DNA of 57,612 nucleotides from Bacteroides sp. CAG:545 (GTDB lineage Bacteria; Bacteroidota; Bacteroidia; Bacteroidales; UBA932): contig HF996007.1 of assembly GCA_000432515.1 (NCBI GenBank), positions 1 through 57,612 of the forward strand. Reading direction: 5' to 3'. Position numbers and translations under genes: made by a program. This document shows, piece after piece, positions 8,901 through 18,004 of the stretch. Each line of letters starts with the position of its first letter. The stretch's first letter is position 1. The notes below the pieces were generated by a model. The model was given only the letters and a program-made list of their open reading frames with translations, was not told the DNA's origin and did not search any database.

Positions 8901-11587
8901 ACAGCGGCCATGCGTCCGGAGGCATCGTATTCGCCGACTGGCCTGCCTACAGGGGACGTTCAGACAGGAAGGACCCAGATGCTCCGGCAATGCTGAGTTT
9001 CTCGACTGACAAAAACTCTTACAGCGTGGGAGAGACGGCTACCGTATATATCCCTGCCGCTAAAGACGGAAGAGCATTGGTTTCCATCGAAAACGGAAGT
9101 AGAGTTCTCAAGAGCGAATGGGTAAGCACCTCAGGCTCAAGTGATACGGCCCACAAACTGAAGATTACGGAAGACCTGTCGCCGAACTTCTACATACACA
9201 TAACATTGGTCCAGCCTTACTGGAACACGTCCAACGACTTGCCTATAAGGATGTACGGCGTGAGGCCGATAATGGTGGAGAACCAGAACTCGCACCTTCA
9301 TCCTGTAATCACGATGCCTGACAAGATCCATCCTGAGGAGCAATTCACCGTCAAGGTAAGCGAAAGGGACAAGAAATCAATGACTTACACGCTTGCCATC
9401 GTGGATGAAGGCCTGCTGGACCTGACGGCATTCCGCACCCCTGACCCGTGGAACACGATGTACAAGAGGGAGGCTCTCGGCATCAGGACATGGGATATGT
9501 ACGATGACGTTTTCGGCTCGTGCGGCGGCGCATTGTCAGCAATGTTCAGCATCGGCGGCGACGAGGAGCTCACCAAGGGGGCGAAGAAGGAAAACAGGTT
9601 CAACCCGATCGTCAAGTTCCTCGGTCCATTCACAGTAAATTCTGGCTCCCGCACACATAAGATTACACTTCCGATGTACGTGGGAAGCGTCAGGGTAATG
9701 GTTGTGGCAGGACAGGACAGGGCTTATGGCAATGCAGAGAAAACAGTTCCTGTGACATCTCCTGTGATGATACTTCCGACATTGCCGCGCTCTGCGGGTG
9801 CAGGAGAGGAAATAACGCTTCCTGTCAATGTCTTCGTAATGGAAGACGGCATAAGCAATGTCAATGTTTCCGTACGCTGCGAAGGACCTGTGGCCATCAA
9901 CGGTTCCGCTTCACAGACGCTTTCATTCGGAAAGAAAGGCGAGCAGATGACCAGATTCAGTCTGAGCACTTCCGGAGAAGGCTTCGCGAAAGTCACAATC
10001 TCGGCTGACGGAAACGGCCACAAGATGACTGAAACCATAAATCTGGAAGTCGTGAACCGTTCTCCTGAAATAGTATCGGTTCAGGATGCGCTCATCGGAA
10101 AGGACGAAACCAAGTCATTCAGCTTCAAGCCGTTTGCCGCTGACGACAGATGCGGTTTACGTGTTGAAGCAAGCGGTTATCCTTCGATTGACTGGGATGC
10201 ATTGTTCAGCTTCATCGGCAATTATCAGCACAGCTGTTCCGAGCAGTTGGCAGCAAGAGGTCTCAGCCTCCTTTACGCGATGCCGATGCTTTCCAAGACA
10301 AATGCGGAGAAGGCAGGGGCAATGATACCTGGTATCCTGACCGAACTTTATGGCAGACAGCTGCCTGACGGCGGGTTCACATACTGGCCTGGCGGAACAG
10401 TCTCTGACGAATGGGTGACATCCATGGCAGGAGAGTTCATGTCCAAAGCCAAAGCTGACGGATACGATGTAAACAGCGGTGTGCTTTCATCGTGGCACAA
10501 ATTCCAGAAACGCTGCATCCAGAACTACCGTACCGCCAAAGTATATAGAATGAGTGACCTTACCCAGGCATACAGACTCTATACCGTCGCTGTTGCAGGC
10601 AAGTCTGACGAGGCAGCCATGAACAGGATGAAAGAAGGAGGAGAGCTCAGCTGGCAGGCTTCCATGATGCTCGCATCCACCTATGCGGTATGCGGCAAGA
10701 AGAACATCTGCAACAACATACTCGAAGGCCTCTCCGAAGCCCCTGAGGAATGGATTGCAGACACGCCGGTATTCAGTTCTCCGCTCAGGGACAAGGCGAT
10801 AGCACTGGAAGCGCTCGTTCGCAGCGGCAACACATCAGAGGCCATCGTCTATGCCCAGAGTCAATGTCGTGGCGAGTATTCGGAAGGATTGCAGCCATGG
10901 TCAATGACCACTCAGGAATCCGTATTCATAGCCAGGGCAATGAGCCTTCTGGCAAAAGATGCCGGCGGCAGCAATGTCGATATCGAGGTCAATGACGGTG
11001 CTCTCACCAACAGGCTTACCGCCAAGCCGTCCGACAACGGCAGGGTAAGCGCATCAGCAGATCCTGCTTCCGGAAACATCACTGTAAAGAACTTCTCGGA
11101 CGGCCCTGCCTACGTAAGGGTGAACACTGTTTCAAGAGCACTTCCTGGCGAGTCCGTGGCAGCCAGCTCTTCAGGCATCAGCCTGAATGTCAGGTATATA
11201 GGTCCTGACGGAAATACACTTAATCCGGCATCTGTCAGACAGGGAACTGAATTCACGGCAGTAATCAGAGTATCCAACCCGTCCGCTTCGGCAGATTTGA
11301 GACATATCGCTCTGACGGAAATGATTCCTTCAGGCTGGGAAACAATAAATGAGCGCATGACCGGACAGGATGTTCCGTCCGACGGAAAATACGATTATCT
11401 GGACATCCGGGACAATGCCAACATATTCTATTTCAGCCTGCCGAAGAACTCATACAAAGAATTCAGGGTCAAACTCCGCGCCGCATATGAGGGAACATTT
11501 GTCCTGCCTGCGGTAGCGTGCGAGGATATGTACAATGCCAATGTATTTGCGAGAAGTGCATCGGGTTCCGCACAGGTAATCAGATAG
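5999..11587 (+). CDS. Alpha-2-macroglobulin family lipoprotein with intact thioester motif
   Basis: A very large (1862 residues) lipoprotein of the bacterial alpha-2-macroglobulin family, thought to trap proteases that breach the outer membrane. I start at ATG 5999, which gives a lipoprotein signal ending in the lipobox TIIGC; a TTG two codons earlier is also in frame. The MG/A2M_N segment GFIYGERGVWRPGD lies near residue 630. The thioester motif CSEQ, in YQHSCSEQLAARG, lies near residue 1411, so the covalent-trap chemistry looks intact. It is followed one base after its stop by pbpC, the usual partner: PbpC repairs the peptidoglycan damage against which the macroglobulin guards. An imperfect 24-base tandem duplication lies at 8237-8284. 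Confidence 0.95.
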   Translation: MHGNHILRKIFATIIPALTIIGCGTQQSAPDSGFAQYIEAYTGGIVNGGSNIVIELVSPAEGLGGTESELNSSAKDLFKFSPSIKGTAKWRGSQRVEFIPEDGELKPGKRYDCTFYLSKVASTDSEHKNFKFSFTTAPKQASLQKTAMSIKADDKGNAIVTGTLTLSEDVEVSEPASLLEFGWNEDGAAFEVNAADARRFTFTASGLKRGSEDKTLTVRFKPGRTGFAECSELKVCIPSTDSFRVLDTEQSDGEDKYIYVTFSQPLSQGQDLRGLVSLTSYGSSSGLRSTMSMADNRIKIYYESDDEAQMQLDIDKGVRDIDGNRLGENWMKTLATSTPAPHAGFLSNGNILPDTRNLVIPFHAQNLRAVDVSILEIYPKNIPMFLQDNDLSGDNSLRRAGRLVYKNTLMLDSDPSKDLTRNNVFTVDLSGLFNKEPGAIYRMKISFRQEYYLYSNAAGSLGGDNLISLSSGQMSEEDEAVWDEPYPYYYDGNYDWSRYNWRDRNNPRTPSYYMNYSFPSRNFQVSNLGVITKYAPDSKTAGQVWVAVSDLISAEPVSGAEIKILNYQLQEIGSGKSDSNGAEMVKLTGRPFLAVVSKGNSTTYLKVTEGNEKSLSRFDTGGEILQKGMKGFIYGERGVWRPGDTLHLTMILHSDEKVPDTHPAIMDIYTPQGQFFTRKVCRKAENGFYTFTVPTVADSPTGLWNAYVKIGGATFHKSLRIEAIKPNRLKVNVDLGTEMLKSGSYVNVKVGSNWNVKVASNWLTGPAAASLPAKVSMTLKPGQSSFKGLEGYRFIDPASSFESYSKDLLDVRLNQDGKAQSSVTLPRVQNAPGMLTANILCSVMEDGGDESYTTLTMPYSPYSAYVGAKLPSDGDYLETGKTHNIPVAVVDCNGRRVSGHTIEWRIFKLKWSWWWESRRDPLDSYINASAASAFSSGRTTSGSGDINIPFSANDDQWGRYLIYIKDIDSGHASGGIVFADWPAYRGRSDRKDPDAPAMLSFSTDKNSYSVGETATVYIPAAKDGRALVSIENGSRVLKSEWVSTSGSSDTAHKLKITEDLSPNFYIHITLVQPYWNTSNDLPIRMYGVRPIMVENQNSHLHPVITMPDKIHPEEQFTVKVSERDKKSMTYTLAIVDEGLLDLTAFRTPDPWNTMYKREALGIRTWDMYDDVFGSCGGALSAMFSIGGDEELTKGAKKENRFNPIVKFLGPFTVNSGSRTHKITLPMYVGSVRVMVVAGQDRAYGNAEKTVPVTSPVMILPTLPRSAGAGEEITLPVNVFVMEDGISNVNVSVRCEGPVAINGSASQTLSFGKKGEQMTRFSLSTSGEGFAKVTISADGNGHKMTETINLEVVNRSPEIVSVQDALIGKDETKSFSFKPFAADDRCGLRVEASGYPSIDWDALFSFIGNYQHSCSEQLAARGLSLLYAMPMLSKTNAEKAGAMIPGILTELYGRQLPDGGFTYWPGGTVSDEWVTSMAGEFMSKAKADGYDVNSGVLSSWHKFQKRCIQNYRTAKVYRMSDLTQAYRLYTVAVAGKSDEAAMNRMKEGGELSWQASMMLASTYAVCGKKNICNNILEGLSEAPEEWIADTPVFSSPLRDKAIALEALVRSGNTSEAIVYAQSQCRGEYSEGLQPWSMTTQESVFIARAMSLLAKDAGGSNVDIEVNDGALTNRLTAKPSDNGRVSASADPASGNITVKNFSDGPAYVRVNTVSRALPGESVAASSSGISLNVRYIGPDGNTLNPASVRQGTEFTAVIRVSNPSASADLRHIALTEMIPSGWETINERMTGQDVPSDGKYDYLDIRDNANIFYFSLPKNSYKEFRVKLRAAYEGTFVLPAVACEDMYNANVFARSASGSAQVIR
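8237..8284 (+). repeat. 24-base tandem duplication inside the macroglobulin gene
   Basis: Two adjacent 24-base copies (8237-8260 and 8261-8284) differ at two positions and encode NVKVGSNW followed by NVKVASNW. The frame is kept. It appears to be a recent in-frame duplication within a beta-strand-rich MG domain. Confidence 0.85.
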
Positions 11588-11588
11588 A

Positions 11589-13853
11589 ATGGACTTCGGG
11601 AAATTTAAAAGATACGTCCCCAAAACCAGGAGGGGACGTATTGTCTTTGTGGTGGCAGCAGTGTTGGCCGTGGGCTATTACTTCTGCCTGCCGCGTGATC
11701 TGTTTCCCGACACCAAGTGGTCCACCGTGGTCGTGGACAGAACCGGCGAACTATTGGGTGCCAGGATAGCGGATGACGGACAATGGCGGTTTCCAGACTC
11801 CGGCGAGCGGGAGGACGAGATAAGCGCGGGGAAGGAAAAATACAGGACAGCGCTCATAGAATTTGAGGACAGATGGTTCAGATGGCATTGGGGCGTAAAC
11901 CCCGTATCCATTTGCAAGGCATTGTATATCAACACCAAATCAGGACATATCGTCAGCGGAGGCAGTACTATTTCCATGCAGGTGATAAGGCTTTCGCGCC
12001 GCAAGGAAAGGTCTTTGTGGCAAAAAATCACGGAAGCTGTGCTGGCCACAAGGCTCGAATTCAGATATTCCAAAGACAGGATACTTCAGTTGTATGAATC
12101 CCACGCCCCGTTCGGAGGCAATGTCGTGGGACTTGAGGCTGCGGCATGGAGATATTTCGGAAGGCCGTCCTCGGAACTTTCGTGGGGCGAGGCTGCCACA
12201 CTGGCGGTGCTCCCGAATTCTCCTTCCAGCATAAGGCCGGGAAGGAATCGGGACAGGCTGGTCCAGAAGCGCAACCGCCTGCTCAAAAGACTGAATGACA
12301 GAGGCTTTATAACTGAAATGGAGTATCTTTCCGCTATAGGGGAACCTCTGCCTGACGAGCCGGAGCCGCTGCCGTCCTATGCTCATCATTATGTGGATGA
12401 CATTGCCGGAAAAGGCTCACCGGAACGTGGACATTATGTGAAGACCGGCATTGACCTGAACCTTCAGCGAAGAGTGGAAGAATGCATTGACAGGAAAAGC
12501 GACGACCTGGCGGCGGAGGGGATTTCCGACCTTGCGGCAGTGGTGGTGGATGTGGCTTCGGGCGAGGTTATCACGTATTGCGGAAATTCTTCGCCTTACA
12601 GGAAAAGGGCCGGTGTCAATGTGAATATCGCACGGTCGCCGCGCAGTTCTGGAAGCATCCTGAAACCGTTCCTGTACTGCGATGCGCTGGATGACGGCAC
12701 GATTCTCCCCTATTCCCTGCTCGCGGATACTCCTGTGAACATCAATGGTTTCACGCCTCAGAACTACAACCTTACCTATGACGGGGCTGTGCCGGCGTCC
12801 GATGCACTCAGCCGCTCGCTCAATGTCCCGACCGTCCATCTGCTCAAGGCATTCGGGACCGGGAAATTCCTGGAAAACCTCAAAGCGCGGGGGCTTACAT
12901 CATTTGACCGCTCCGCTTCCGATTACGGACTGTCGCTGATTCTTGGCGGCGGCGAATGCAGGTTGGATGAGGTTACGTCTGCCTATGCTGACATGGCAAG
13001 GGCGTATATGACAGGTGAGGCCCAGGACATTGTACCTATATTCTATACATTGGATGCCCTGAAGGAGGTGAACAGGCCGGATGAAATCGACTGGCACATA
13101 ATCCGTTCCGTAAAGAAAGTCGCCTGGAAGACCGGAACGAGCTACGGTTACAGGGACGCGTGGGCTGTAGGTGTCACGCCGTCCTACGCTGTAGGTATAT
13201 GGGCTGGCAATGCTTCCGGGAACGGGGCGCCGGCGCTGATCGGGGCGCGGACTGCCGGCCCGGTGATGTTCGAGATATTCAACATGCTGCCGGCATCGTC
13301 TCCTGACTGGTTCCCTTCCCCTGAAATGAATCCGGCATGGAAACATCCGGTTCATCATGCGGAAGTATGCGCTCTTTCAGGATTTCTTGCCGGGCCTGAC
13401 TGCATTGACAAGACAAGTATCATGATTCCTGATGCAGGTGAGCGGAGTGCCGTCTGTCCTTACCATTTTCAGGAAAACGGGCACAACGTGTTCCGCCTGA
13501 CGCCTGCGATGGAGTGGTTCTACCGCCAGAGGCATCCTGAATACGACTCGGCTCCAGGAACTTCCGTCTCTTCTGAAACCCCGATAATGGAATTCATCTA
13601 TCCCGAGAACGGCAGCAGGATCACCCTTGCACGCCAGAATGACGGCACTCTCGGAGACCTGGTCCTGAATCTTGCGCACCATGTCAAGAACGCCACGGTT
13701 TACTGGCATCTGGACCAGAAATATATAGGAGAGACGCGCTTCATACATCAGATGACAGTACGTCCCTCCTCAGGAAAGCACAGTATCACCGCTGTGGACG
13801 ATTCAGGCAACAGCCTCTCCATCGTCATCGACATCACTGACACCGGGCATTGA
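11589..13853 (+). CDS. pbpC: Penicillin-binding protein 1C (bifunctional transglycosylase/transpeptidase)
   Basis: A 754-residue class A penicillin-binding protein. A signal anchor lies at about residues 18-34. The GT51 transglycosylase domain has the catalytic Glu in EFEDRWFRWHWGVNP (E93) and the motif GGSTISMQVIRL. The transpeptidase domain has the nucleophile SxxK in SSGSILKPF near residue 353, an SLN motif, and KTGTSYGYRDAW near 513. The C-terminal 150 or so residues are a BiPBP_C-like beta domain typical of PBP1C. The ATG begins one base after the stop of the macroglobulin gene, so translation is probably coupled. Confidence 0.95.
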   Translation: MDFGKFKRYVPKTRRGRIVFVVAAVLAVGYYFCLPRDLFPDTKWSTVVVDRTGELLGARIADDGQWRFPDSGEREDEISAGKEKYRTALIEFEDRWFRWHWGVNPVSICKALYINTKSGHIVSGGSTISMQVIRLSRRKERSLWQKITEAVLATRLEFRYSKDRILQLYESHAPFGGNVVGLEAAAWRYFGRPSSELSWGEAATLAVLPNSPSSIRPGRNRDRLVQKRNRLLKRLNDRGFITEMEYLSAIGEPLPDEPEPLPSYAHHYVDDIAGKGSPERGHYVKTGIDLNLQRRVEECIDRKSDDLAAEGISDLAAVVVDVASGEVITYCGNSSPYRKRAGVNVNIARSPRSSGSILKPFLYCDALDDGTILPYSLLADTPVNINGFTPQNYNLTYDGAVPASDALSRSLNVPTVHLLKAFGTGKFLENLKARGLTSFDRSASDYGLSLILGGGECRLDEVTSAYADMARAYMTGEAQDIVPIFYTLDALKEVNRPDEIDWHIIRSVKKVAWKTGTSYGYRDAWAVGVTPSYAVGIWAGNASGNGAPALIGARTAGPVMFEIFNMLPASSPDWFPSPEMNPAWKHPVHHAEVCALSGFLAGPDCIDKTSIMIPDAGERSAVCPYHFQENGHNVFRLTPAMEWFYRQRHPEYDSAPGTSVSSETPIMEFIYPENGSRITLARQNDGTLGDLVLNLAHHVKNATVYWHLDQKYIGETRFIHQMTVRPSSGKHSITAVDDSGNSLSIVIDITDTGH

Positions 13854-13868
13854 TTCTTCTAATCGATA

Positions 13869-15449
13869 TTATTTCAAATCCGCTTCGTAAAACTTGGCGA
13901 AGTTCCAGCCTGCAGCCTCATAGATAGGAATATATGCGGCCTGCATACGGCTCAGGAAGTCCTGATAGTCCGCACGGCTTTCCGGAGCGGACCAAGCCAC
14001 CTCGGCAAGGGCTGACATACGCGGCAGGTTCATGAAGAACACCCTGCTTATTTCCGACAAATGCTCTGTCCATGTATTGCACTGGACACCAAGCACATGC
14101 GATGCAGCTTTATCATCCATGCCACCGATAGGATTGTAGCTCCAGACTTTCTCCAAAGGAACGCTTCTTCTGTGGGCGAAGAGTTCACCCTCACGGGACT
14201 CTGTCTGATAACAGTCGAAATAGCAATGATATTTGTCGGTCATTATCACATCATTGCCGAGTGCGGCAGCCTTTTGTCCGCCTTCACTTCCCTTGGCCCA
14301 TGACATTACGACGCAGTTCTTGAACACGCCGCCTTCGAGGACCTCGTCCCATCCGATGATATGCTTGCCCCTGGTAGCCAGATATTCCTCAACTTTGGAG
14401 GTTATATAGCTCTGCAGCTGAGCCTCGGAGGTCATGCCTTCCTTCTTCATAAGTACCTGACAATCCGGACATTCAGCCCATTTTTCACGTGGAGCCTCAT
14501 CGCCTCCGATATGTACCATGTCTCCAGGGAAAAGGTCGCAGACTTCTTCGAGGACGTTGCGGCAGAATTCCCACGTGGTCTCTTTTCCGATGCACATCAC
14601 GTCCTTGGAGATGCCCCACTTCTGACGTACTTCATAAGGTCCTCCGGTACAGCCGAGCCACGGATAACTCGCGAGTGCCGCAACGCTATGTCCTGGAATT
14701 TCGATCTCAGGGACTGTCACGATATGTCTGTCCTGTGCATATTTCACGATTTCACGAATCTGATCCTGGGTATAGAATCCGCCATAAGGGCCCTCATGGT
14801 AAACATCGCATTGTTCACCGGAATAGTTGGTATCGTATGAGCCTGCTCGCACGGAACCGATTTCCGTAAGACGCGGATATTTCTTGATCTCGATTCTCCA
14901 GCCCTGATCCTCGGTGAGATGCCAGTGGAACCGGTTCAGCTTATGCACAGCCATCATGTCAATGAAAGACTTCACTTCATCCACCGTGAAGAAATGTCGG
15001 CCGCAGTCGAGCATGGCTCCGCGATAGCCGAAACGCGGGGTGTCACGTATCACCATCCTGTGGTCCACGCCCTGCATGAGCAGCTGAGTCAATGTCTGCA
15101 GACCGCTCCAGAGCGCATCTTCATCAGCAGCCTTGATGCGGATACGATGACGTCTCACCTTGATCACGTACGATCCGTCCGCCTTCACCCATCTTGAAAG
15201 CTTGAGCTTTACAGTAGAGCAGCATCCGCCTTTTTTCAATGTAATACCTTTGATCTCGAGAATTTTCGAGGTAAGGTCGATGTAAGTGTCCACAATGTTA
15301 CTGCCTTTCGGAGCAGAGATTGTTATCTCCGAAGGGATACAGGAGCGGCTTCCTTTTTCTACCACATTCAATGGCTGTGGAACAATTTTCACATTTGCTG
15401 TTGCCGTCAATGATACCAGAACGGCAAATAAAGTAAGAATACGTTTCAT
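13869..15449 (-). CDS. Beta-N-acetylhexosaminidase, GH20
   Basis: A 526-residue secreted enzyme with an N-terminal signal peptide (MKRILTLFAVLVSLTATA). A GH20b-like N-terminal domain is followed by the (beta/alpha)8 catalytic domain beginning around FGYRGAMLDCGRHF. The catalytic Asp-Glu pair is in HIGGDEAPREKW. GH20 enzymes remove terminal GlcNAc/GalNAc by substrate-assisted catalysis. The enzyme may act on host glycans, chitooligosaccharides or cell-wall fragments; its neighbours are cell-wall genes but on the opposite strand. It converges on pbpC with a 15-base gap. A -7 element TACCTTTG lies about 40 bases before the ATG. Confidence 0.95.
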   Translation of the reverse strand: MKRILTLFAVLVSLTATANVKIVPQPLNVVEKGSRSCIPSEITISAPKGSNIVDTYIDLTSKILEIKGITLKKGGCCSTVKLKLSRWVKADGSYVIKVRRHRIRIKAADEDALWSGLQTLTQLLMQGVDHRMVIRDTPRFGYRGAMLDCGRHFFTVDEVKSFIDMMAVHKLNRFHWHLTEDQGWRIEIKKYPRLTEIGSVRAGSYDTNYSGEQCDVYHEGPYGGFYTQDQIREIVKYAQDRHIVTVPEIEIPGHSVAALASYPWLGCTGGPYEVRQKWGISKDVMCIGKETTWEFCRNVLEEVCDLFPGDMVHIGGDEAPREKWAECPDCQVLMKKEGMTSEAQLQSYITSKVEEYLATRGKHIIGWDEVLEGGVFKNCVVMSWAKGSEGGQKAAALGNDVIMTDKYHCYFDCYQTESREGELFAHRRSVPLEKVWSYNPIGGMDDKAASHVLGVQCNTWTEHLSEISRVFFMNLPRMSALAEVAWSAPESRADYQDFLSRMQAAYIPIYEAAGWNFAKFYEADLK

Positions 15450-15488
15450 AATTATCGTTGAGTGTGAATTATAGTTTAGTGAGCGCTA

Positions 15489-15496
15489 CAAAGGTA
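15489..15496 (-). promoter_or_regulatory. Putative -7 element of the GH20 gene
   Basis: TACCTTTG on the minus strand matches TAnnTTTG exactly. The -33 region is imperfect. The predicted leader is about 35 bases. Confidence 0.4.
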
Positions 15497-15550
15497 CAAC
15501 AAACTTCTGCAGAACGAAAGAGAAATGGGTCCAAGTCCGTTTTTTTTGGT

Positions 15551-15558
15551 TATTTTTG
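15551..15558 (+). promoter_or_regulatory. Putative -7 element of murB-murA
   Basis: TATTTTTG on the plus strand matches TAnnTTTG, with a predicted leader of about 30 bases to the murB ATG at 15597. No clear -33 TTTG is present. Confidence 0.35.
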
Positions 15559-15596
15559 TGGGACGGGCGACAAGCAGCAGCCCTCGGGAAAAGACA

Positions 15597-16658
15597 ATGA
15601 TAAGAAAAACTGCAAATAAGGACTTGACAAGCCACAATACCTTCGGAATGAAGGTCAAATGTGACAAATTCATCGAATACGATTCCGTTGCCGACCTGAT
15701 TGACATAGAATTCAGTACGCTTCCTTCACCGGTAAAACACATAGGCGGCGGGAGCAATCTGCTTTTTACGGGCGATTTTCACGGGACCGTTCTACATTCT
15801 GCTATAAAATTCATCTATGAACTGCCTTCCGACGATGCCCTGTACCAGTCTGATGATGAAGTACTTGTATCAGTCGGAGCCGGCACACTGTTCGACGATT
15901 TCTGCAGATGGGCTGCTGAACGCAGACTGTGGGGCGCTGAGAATCTGTCATTGATTCCGGGAGAAACCGGAGCTGCAGCTGTACAGAATATCGGAGCATA
16001 CGGAGCGGAAATCTCTGACATTATCCGCCAGGTGTACTGCTACGACACCGTAGAGGAGGAATTCGTCCATTTCGGAGTTGAAGAATGCGGCTACGGATAC
16101 AGGACGTCAGCATTCAAGTCCGGGAAGATGAAAGGCAGATATATCGTGACCAATGTGGTACTCGCATTGACCAGAACAAAAAATCCGAGACTGGATTACG
16201 GGCACATACGGACAGCATTGAGCGGAATCACCGGCATTCCGGCCGAGTCGCTGGAAAGTTCCGATGCGCTGACTCCACAGGTGGTACGGGATGCTGTGAT
16301 CTCCATCAGAAGGAGCAAACTTCCTGACGTAGAGCAAATTGGAAGTGCCGGCAGTTTTTTTAAGAATCCTGTCGTGGAGGAGGAAGTGTTCCGGAAAATC
16401 CAGCAGGCCCATGCAGATGTTCCTCATTATGTTACTGATGGCGGGATCAAGATTCCGGCTGCATGGCTGATCGAGCAATGCGGATGGAAGAGCCACACTC
16501 AGGGCAATGCCGGGGTCTATGAAAAGCAGCCGCTGGTGATTGTCAATGCCACAGGAAGCGCAAGTCCGGGCGAAATCATTGACCTGAAAAACGACATTAC
16601 AGCTTCTGTAAAGGAGAGGTTCGGCATCACACTGGAGCCGGAAGTTGAAATAATATGA
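15597..16658 (+). CDS. murB: UDP-N-acetylenolpyruvoylglucosamine reductase
   Basis: A 353-residue FAD- and NADPH-dependent reductase that converts UDP-GlcNAc-enolpyruvate to UDP-MurNAc. Diagnostic segments are NTFGMKVKCD at the start, the FAD-binding GGGSNLLF, IPGETGAAAVQNIGAYGAEI, the substrate-binding YGYRTSAFK, and GSAGSFFKNP carrying the catalytic serine. It is of the longer type I (E. coli-like) form. I chose ATG 15597 over an in-frame ATG 24 codons upstream because the upstream codons encode no conserved residues and overlap the putative promoter. murA follows after eight bases, giving the two committed steps of peptidoglycan precursor synthesis in reverse order. Confidence 0.95.
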   Translation: MIRKTANKDLTSHNTFGMKVKCDKFIEYDSVADLIDIEFSTLPSPVKHIGGGSNLLFTGDFHGTVLHSAIKFIYELPSDDALYQSDDEVLVSVGAGTLFDDFCRWAAERRLWGAENLSLIPGETGAAAVQNIGAYGAEISDIIRQVYCYDTVEEEFVHFGVEECGYGYRTSAFKSGKMKGRYIVTNVVLALTRTKNPRLDYGHIRTALSGITGIPAESLESSDALTPQVVRDAVISIRRSKLPDVEQIGSAGSFFKNPVVEEEVFRKIQQAHADVPHYVTDGGIKIPAAWLIEQCGWKSHTQGNAGVYEKQPLVIVNATGSASPGEIIDLKNDITASVKERFGITLEPEVEII

Positions 16659-16666
16659 ACTGAGAA

Positions 16667-17989
16667 ATGGAAAACAATACATTCATAGTAGAAGGCGGAT
16701 ATGAACTGAGCGGAGAAATCACTCCACAGGGTGCCAAGAACGAGGCATTGGAGGTTATCTGCGCTACTCTTCTTACTTCTGATGAGGTAACCATAAGCAA
16801 TATCCCGGAAATACTCGACGTGAAGAACCTGATTGACCTGCTGAAGGCAATGGGGGTAAAGGCAACGAGGGCAGAGAAGGGATGCTGGACTTTCAAGGCG
16901 GACAACATTGACACTGAATATATTGAGAGTGAAGACTTTATAAAAAGATGCGCTTCGCTCAGAGGGTCGGTGATGGTGGTCGGTCCGCTGCTGGCGCGTT
17001 TCGGGCATTCGTGGTTTCCGAAGCCTGGCGGCGACAGGATAGGACGCAGGCGCGTGGACACTCATATACAGGGTATGCTGAATCTCGGAGCCGGGCAGAA
17101 ATATGACGAGAGGCGGAAGGCATTTTACCTTACAGCCCCTGAATCAGGAAGGTTAAGCGGCAGTTATATGCTTCTGGATGAGGCTTCCGTGACCGGCACT
17201 GCCAATATCCTGATGGCGGCCTGTCTGGCTGAAGGCAAGACCATAATCTACAATGCGGCCTGCGAACCGTATATCCAGCAGCTCAGCAAAATGCTGGTCG
17301 CAATGGGTGCTGAAATCGAAGGCATCGGCTCCAATCTCCTGACTGTCAATGGCAAGGAATCGCTTCACGGAGCATCGCACAGGATTCTTCCGGATATGAT
17401 CGAGGTGGGCAGCTTCATAGGTATGGCCGCATTGACCAGGAGTTCGATTACCATCAAGGACGTTTCCTGGAAGAACCTGGGCATTATCCCGGAGAGTTTC
17501 CGCAGGATAGGAGTTCATCTTGAGCAGCGCGGTGACGACATTTTCATTCCATCGCAAGAGAGTTACGAAATCGATTCGTTTATGGACGGGTCGATCATGA
17601 CGATAGCAGATGCGCCTTGGCCTGGGCTCACACCGGACCTGCTGAGCGTGATGCTGGTGGTCGCCACACAGTGCAAAGGCAGCGTGCTGATTCACCAGAA
17701 GATGTTTGAGAGCAGGCTTTTCTTCGTGGACAAGCTGATCGAGATGGGGGCGCAGATTATTCTCTGCGATCCGCACAGGGCCGTAGTCATCGGACACGAC
17801 CACAGGATGCAGCTCAAGGCCGGAAATCTCCTTTCGCCTGACATCCGGGCAGGAATCGCATTGTTGCTTGCGGCAATGTCGGCCAAGGGGACAAGTGTCA
17901 TCAGCAATATCGGCCAGATCGACCGCGGCTATGAAAACATTGACGGGCGACTTAACGCGCTCGGCGCTAAAATCACCCGTACAAAGTAA
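16667..17989 (+). CDS. murA: UDP-N-acetylglucosamine 1-carboxyvinyltransferase, Asp-type
   Basis: A 440-residue EPSP-synthase-fold enzyme that transfers enolpyruvate from PEP to UDP-GlcNAc, the first committed step of peptidoglycan synthesis. The N-terminal substrate motif GAKNEAL (K24, N25) is present. In the catalytic loop, where E. coli MurA has Cys115 in PGGC-IGARPVD, this protein has PGGDRIGRRRVD, so the residue is Asp123. Such Cys-to-Asp enzymes are known (Mycobacterium, Chlamydia) and are insensitive to fosfomycin; I infer the same here. It is the second gene of a murB-murA operon, convergent with the epimerase gene. Confidence 0.95.
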   Translation: MENNTFIVEGGYELSGEITPQGAKNEALEVICATLLTSDEVTISNIPEILDVKNLIDLLKAMGVKATRAEKGCWTFKADNIDTEYIESEDFIKRCASLRGSVMVVGPLLARFGHSWFPKPGGDRIGRRRVDTHIQGMLNLGAGQKYDERRKAFYLTAPESGRLSGSYMLLDEASVTGTANILMAACLAEGKTIIYNAACEPYIQQLSKMLVAMGAEIEGIGSNLLTVNGKESLHGASHRILPDMIEVGSFIGMAALTRSSITIKDVSWKNLGIIPESFRRIGVHLEQRGDDIFIPSQESYEIDSFMDGSIMTIADAPWPGLTPDLLSVMLVVATQCKGSVLIHQKMFESRLFFVDKLIEMGAQIILCDPHRAVVIGHDHRMQLKAGNLLSPDIRAGIALLLAAMSAKGTSVISNIGQIDRGYENIDGRLNALGAKITRTK

Positions 17990-18004
17990 TCTGTTTTCTG
18001 AAAG

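Noticed and set aside
15525..15596. N-terminal extension of MurB from the ATG at 15525
   Set aside because: The extra residues are not MurB-like and cover the putative -7 element; ATG 15597 gives the normal N-terminus.
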